The translations under genes and the position numbers were made by a program. DNA of 64,000 bases from Sambucus nigra (taxonomy: Eukaryota > Streptophyta > Magnoliopsida > Dipsacales > Adoxaceae). Under the pieces are notes generated by a model. The model was not told the DNA's origin. It saw nothing but the letters and a program-made list of their open reading frames with translations, and searched no databases. Positions 59,305-64,000 of this stretch are shown here, piece after piece (the first letter of the stretch is position 1; each line of letters begins with the position of its first letter). The stretch spans positions 706,772,456-706,836,455 of the forward strand of contig OX422207.1 in assembly GCA_949130495.1 (NCBI GenBank). Reading direction: 5' to 3'.

Positions 59305-59322
59305 TGGTATCAGAGCATCAGG
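59305..59322 (+). other. Primer-binding site (initiator tRNA-Met type)
   Basis: tggtatcagagcatcagg begins 2 bases after the LTR; the first 12 bases are complementary to the 3' end of plant initiator tRNA-Met. Confidence 0.85.
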
Positions 59323-59492
59323 TTCTAGTGTCCTTTAGGATCTGTGCGGCTTATTATGCTTTCAGCGTTGCTTTCTTTGATATAGATCCCTAATCCTAGG
59401 AATGTTGTGTTTATCTCTATACATTGGAAATTCGTACTTCTGCGATTTGTTTATTTGAATGATGAACTCATCCAAATTTTCTTAAATTTCAG

Positions 59493-60161
59493 ATGAATCG
59501 TTAAGAAGAACTAGATAAAACGGTTAGGGGAGTCAACGAGCAAGATCGACTCACACCTCAGGTATCCCCAGAGAGAATATCAACAGCCGAGTTAGCAGGT
59601 ATCGTGGCACAAGCAGTTACCACAGCAGTTCTACAATACCAAGAACGCAGCATACATCATAAAAGAGGCAAAAGACGTAGAAAGGTTAACCAAATGCATG
59701 TGACTAACGTTAAAAATTGTGCGAAGGCACCGAATCTGCGACAAAAAAATAATCAAGATCGAGTAAGTTCCAGAAGTAACGAGATTTATGTACAGGTGCA
59801 AAAGTTTCAGGGCCAACGAAGTCAGGTTTCGAATGAAACAACAAAGAGGTGTTTCGGTTGTGGAATGGACGATCACAAACGTAAATCTTATCCGAATCAA
59901 ACTGGGGATAAACTACAATCTGACCAGCGAAGAATTTCGAAACTCTGCTATAAATGTGTACAACCGGGTCACAAGTGGATGGATTGTCCTCGCCCTGACA
60001 TAGTTTTTCAGCAAATCTCCCCCCAAGGCCAGCAAGACCAGGGACAAAGCGAGACTAGTCAACACCGTAATGAAGTGAAGCAGTTTCGAGGGAGGTGCTT
60101 CGTTTGTGGTAAGACTGGCCATAAACGCCAGGATTGTCCTGATAGGGGCAGGGCCCCGTAG
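59493..60161 (+). pseudogene. Tekay-like gag remnant with zinc knuckles, capsid missing
   Basis: Begins ATG at 59493 but has a stop three codons later (MNR then taa), then stays open to a tag at 60159-60161. It encodes a short N-terminal part (TAELAGIVAQAVTTAVLQYQ), a basic linker and three CCHC zinc knuckles: CFGCGMDDHKRKSY (last Cys lost), CYKCVQPGHKWMDC and CFVCGKTGHKRQDC. The capsid domain of about 100 residues that normally lies between the N terminus and the knuckles is absent, so it could not build particles by itself. Confidence 0.82.
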
Positions 60162-63100
60162 CAGCAGCAGCAGAGTGCTCAACAGGAGCCGCAGAGGCCT
60201 ATATTTCCCGCCGCCCTCCCAGCACCACCACAGATGGCAGCATTACCACCCATTCCAGCGGTCCCAGTTCAGCAGGGACAGCTTCAGTATGGGAGAGTAT
60301 ATCAGCTTCAGCAGGCCGCAGCCCCACAGGATCCACCGGCCATTGAGGGTATGTTCTCTATTCAGGGGACTCTGGGGCGTATTTTATTTGACACGGGGGC
60401 CACACACTGTTTTATTGCTATGAGATTTGCACGCACCATTGGGTTGTTAGACACCGCCGAGAGTACGGTTACTTGTGTAGATTCGCCGTTGAGTAGGGGT
60501 TCCGTGATTTCCCTTGTATGTAAAGGCGTGAGTGTAGAGATCGGGAGGTTTACTGTACCCGCGGATATGTTAGTATTAGAGATGACCGAGTATGATGCCA
60601 TTATTGGTATGGATTGGCTAGTTGCGTACCGAGCCATGATTGACTGTTTTAGTAGGAGCATTATCTTTGCCATTCCCGGGCAGGAGATGTTTTTGGTGGC
60701 GATGCCTCGTCCTGAGGGAGGATCATCCACTCACTTGTACTATATAGAGGAGGAGACCTCTAAGGAAGTGGTGATACCACTTGATTCGATTCCGGTTGTT
60801 CAAGAGTTTTCCGATGTATTTAAGGATATACCTAGACTACCTCCGAATAGAGAGATAGATTTTGTTATCGATTTGACGCCGGGCACTCGGCCTATTGCCC
60901 GCGCACCTTACCGTATGGCTCTAGCTGAGATGAGAGAGTTACGGGATCAGATTGAACAGTTGTTGCGTCAGGGGTTTATACGGAGGAGTACTTCACCGTG
61001 GGGTGCCCCTGTGTTGTTCGTTAAGAAGAGGGATGGATCGTTGAGGTTGTGTGTGGATTAATAAGGGCACGATACGGAATAAATATTCGTTGCCCCGAAT
61101 CGATGACTTATTCGACCAGCTGAGGGGAGCTTCTTTTTCTCAAAGATTGATTTGCGATCGGGATACCATCAATTGTGTATCAGGGAGGAGGACGTCTCGA
61201 AGACTGCTTTCTTAACGAGATATGATTCCTACGAGTTTCAGGTTATGCCTTTTGGTTTGACCAATGTTCCAGTCGTGTTTATGGACTTGATGAATAAGGT
61301 GTTCAGAGAGTTCCTAGATCAGTTCTTCATTGTCTTCATTGATGACATTCTGGTCTATTCCCAGACAGAGGAGGAGCACGCTGAGCATTTGAGGCAGGTT
61401 TTACAGACGCTATGTCAGAACGAGCTGTATGCAAAGTATGAGAAGTGCGGGTTTTGGCTGAAGGAGGTTCAGTTTTTGGGACATTATTTCCGACCGGGGG
61501 ATATCTGTTGATCCGGGTAAGGTATCCGCGGTGAGGGAGTGGGGACAGCCCACGACACCGACTGAGATCCGTAGTTTCTTGGGCCTAGCAGGATACTATA
61601 GGAGGTTCATTCGGGGTTTCTCAAAGATAGCAGTCCCTTTGACACATCTGACTCGTAAGGGTGTGCCATTAATTTGGAGTGATGCTTGTCAGTTGGCATT
61701 TGATGAGTTGAAGGACAAGTTGACCTCAGCACCTGTGTTAGCATTTCCGAGACCGGGAGTTGAGTATCTAGTTTACACCGATGCATCTTTACAAGGACTT
61801 GGAGGTGTATTGCAGCAGGAGAGTCAGGCCATAGCATATGCTTCCCGTAAGCTTAAGCCTCACGAGAAGAATTACCCCACCCATGACTTGGAGTTAGCGG
61901 CAATGGTATTTGACCTTCGGATTTGGAGACATTACCTCTTGGGGGAGAAGTTTCGATTGTTCACGGACCACAAGTCCCTACAGTACCTATTCACACAGAA
62001 GGAGTTGAATATGCGGCAGCGAAGGTGGCTTGAGTTTGTGAAGGATTATCAGTTCGATATCCAATATCACACGGGGAAAGCTAATGTGGTAGCAGACGCG
62101 TTGAGCCGTAGGCCAGTAGATGAGGTGGCAGGGGTGTGGAAGGCAAAGTGGAAGGAGTTGGGACACCAGGATGCAGTGGCCCGATCGTTCATGTCTGTGA
62201 TGAATGTTACACCGCAAATTGTCACGAAGGTGGTAAGGGCACAGGCAAATGACTCGTTCTGTCAGAAGCAGATAGTTTGATTACTAGCAGAGGGAGATGA
62301 GTCCTATACCGTTAGTTCAGACGGGGTATTACGCTTCAATGGGAGACTGGTAGTTCTGGAAGGGGAGGAATTACGACACGAGGTGATGGCAGAGTCGCAC
62401 GGCTCACGGTTCACAATACATCCCAGTGGGGACAAAATGTACCAAGACATGAGACGTCAGTATTGGTGGAGCGGGATGAAGAGAGATATTGCCATGTTTG
62501 TTTCTAAATGCGCCACTTGTCAGCTGGAAAAAGTGGATCATCAGAGACCGGCAGGACTTCTACAGCCATTAGAGGTCCCGATGTGGATGTGGGAGAGCAT
62601 ATCCATGGACTTTATCACGGGGTTGCCTACGTCACAGAGAGGTCACGACTCCATTTGGGTAATTGTGGACAGGTTGACCAAAGTCGCTCATTTTTTACCC
62701 GTAAGGACCGACTACACTATGGGACAGTATGCCCAGCTCTTTATTGCAGAAATAGTGAGACTTCAGGGTGTGCCCCTAAGTATCATGTCTGACAGAGATA
62801 AGATATTTGTTTCACGATTTTGGGAGAGTTTTCAGGAGGCCATGGGCACGGAGTTGCGGTTGAGTATGGCATATCACCCACAGACTGATGGGCAAACCGA
62901 TCGTACAAACCAGATGTTGGAGGACATGTTACGTATGTGCATCATTGATTTTGGGGGTGGATGGGAGCAGTATCTTCCACTGGTGGAGTTTGCTTACAAC
63001 AACTCCTACCAATTCACCATTGGCATGGCTCCATTTGAGGCGTTGTACGGTAGACCTTGTCGTTCCCCAGCATGTTGGTTGGAGGTGGGGGACAACAAAC

Positions 63101-63282
63101 TACTTGGGCCGAAAGTGATTCAGGATACTTCGGCGAGGATAGAATTGATACGGAGTCGCATTCGGGTAGCTCAGGATCGGTAGAAGAGCTACGCTGATGC
63201 GAAGAGATTCTTCAGGGAGTTCCAAGTGGGGGACCAAGTTTTACTCAGAGTATCTCCTATGAAGGGGATTATGCGATTTGGG
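60162..63282 (+). pseudogene. Tekay-like protease-RT-RNase H-integrase, broken and truncated
   Basis: Protease LFDTGATHCFI near 60385 and YDAIIGMDWL; RT from 60850 ([31 protein letters not shown]), then a deletion and frameshifts at 61060-61140, resuming with MPFGLTNVP and FIDDILVYS; frameshift at 61490-61520; RNase H 61690-62110 ([28 protein letters not shown]); stop at 62278; integrase zinc region and core 62400-62930 (SMDFITGLP, SDRDKIF, HPQTDGQTDR); stop at 63181. Homology stops at VSPMKGIMRFG near 63280, where it joins LTR A-like DNA, so the integrase C terminus and any chromodomain are missing. Confidence 0.9.
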
Positions 63283-63608
63283 ACCGAATCGATTCTGGTG
63301 GGCCGAATCGATTCGCTTTTCTGGGCCGAATCGATTCGGATGGGCCGAATCGATTCGGAAACAGGGGAATTTTGGAGATGTCTTTCTAAGGAGAATTTCA
63401 TCCCGCGTTGTTCGAGGTTATCAATTTGGGGCCTCTATATGAGATATTTGGAATATGTTTTGGAGACTTTTAGAGGGTTTCCATCGTACGAAATTATGGG
63501 AGTCATGTTAATTAAAGTTGAGGATTACCGACTGGAGATTTTGGTATATTCTAAGTGGGGAAGCCCACCTTGATTTGGAGATTCAACTTGAGGATGATAA
63601 TTATAATT
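63283..63608 (+). repeat. Second copy of the LTR A segment, joined to the pol end
   Basis: Matches about 56100-56389 at roughly 97%, including two or more cgaatcgattcg palindromes and the sequence up to the next LTR start. The open frame at 63226-63573 crosses the junction and is a chance fusion. Confidence 0.85.
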
Positions 63609-64000
63609 TGTAATACCCCGTACTTTTATTGATATTTATTTGTGGGATTAATTAAATTAAATGTGAATTAATTGAGAATTAATTCGGATATAATACTAAC
63701 GAGATGTGAGTCGGTATTTAATTATAATATGTATATATGGCAGTATATGAATATTGGAAATATTGAAATTGTCACGAGATAGAAATACGGCAATTTTGGA
63801 AATTTTGTTGGGAAGCGTGTGACAGTCCCGTCAGAAATGTAATTATTTTAATTAAAAAGTGAATTTTATTTTTATCAATCGTATGGTCATTTTGAGTGCG
63901 CCAACGAGTCCGGAAGGGTCGAAATAGTCAGAAAAAACTAGCCGGGGGTTTAGTTTGCGTCCCGGGGCATTTTTTAGCCATACCGACAACTTAAAAGGGT
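63609..64000 (+). mobile_element. Start of a further LTR B copy, cut by the window end
   Basis: tgtaataccccgtac onward aligns with 56390-56780 with about 16 differences in 390 bp (96%). It may be the 3' LTR of the element, but the segment before it lacks a polypurine tract. Confidence 0.85.

Noticed and set aside
63226..63573. 115-codon frame running from the integrase end into new sequence
   Set aside because: The second half is LTR A DNA that also occurs at 56100-56389; a chance fusion rather than a new domain.
1..64000. tRNA and rRNA genes
   Set aside because: No cloverleaf or rRNA core sequences were noticed; the tRNA-like matches are only primer-binding sites.

Overview
The window is repeat-dense plant nuclear DNA: long terminal repeat (LTR) retrotransposons nested inside one another, one large CACTA-type DNA transposon, and no recognisable intact host gene. 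The Ty3/gypsy Tat-lineage elements (with a second, archaeal-like RNase H), the Tekay/Del-like chromovirus, the CACTA element and a plant tonoplast-type sugar-transporter pseudogene all point to a flowering plant; the species cannot be told.

Layout. 1-7959: right part of an old Tat element (copy 1: broken pol, tandem array, antisense gene split by an unidentified 2.4 kb insert). 7960-9366: an LTR that touches copy 1 on its left and copy 2 on its right. 9538-15448: broken gag-pol of Tat copy 2, then its tandem array (15540-16840) and its antisense gene. That gene is split by a young, nearly intact Tat element (17035-29424, minus strand; two 902-bp LTRs with 6 differences; 5-bp target duplication gctga). 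Copy 2 resumes at 29425 and ends in its 3' LTR (32367-33467). The antisense gene of a third old Tat element (copy X) follows (33468-34052 and 46649-46830), interrupted by a Tekay-like solo LTR (34053-46648), which is itself interrupted by a 9.45 kb CACTA element (36624-46076) carrying an intronless, broken sugar-transporter copy. Copy X ends with its LTR at 47566-48418. 48419-55237 is AT-rich with no gene seen. 55238-64000 holds a rearranged Tekay-like element: an LTR fragment, a second LTR inserted in it, a gag-pol with several breaks, and the start of a further LTR.

The most interesting system is the Tat element architecture. On one strand lie gag and a single long protease-RT-RNase H-second RNase H-integrase frame. 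On the other strand, running convergently from just inside the 3' LTR, lies a separate gene with its own TATA-like box, at least two GT-AG introns, a putative gypsy-type transposon domain, a coiled coil and an acidic tail. The three-exon layout can be read in two copies (18539-20903, and 31811-29430 plus 17029-16997) and protein similarity recurs in two more. Between the convergent genes every copy whose zone is in view has a tandem array; in the young element each of about twelve 102-bp units can form a strong GC-rich hairpin. Antisense extra genes are known in some plant Tat-type elements; the conserved splicing together with the hairpin array is the part most worth testing.
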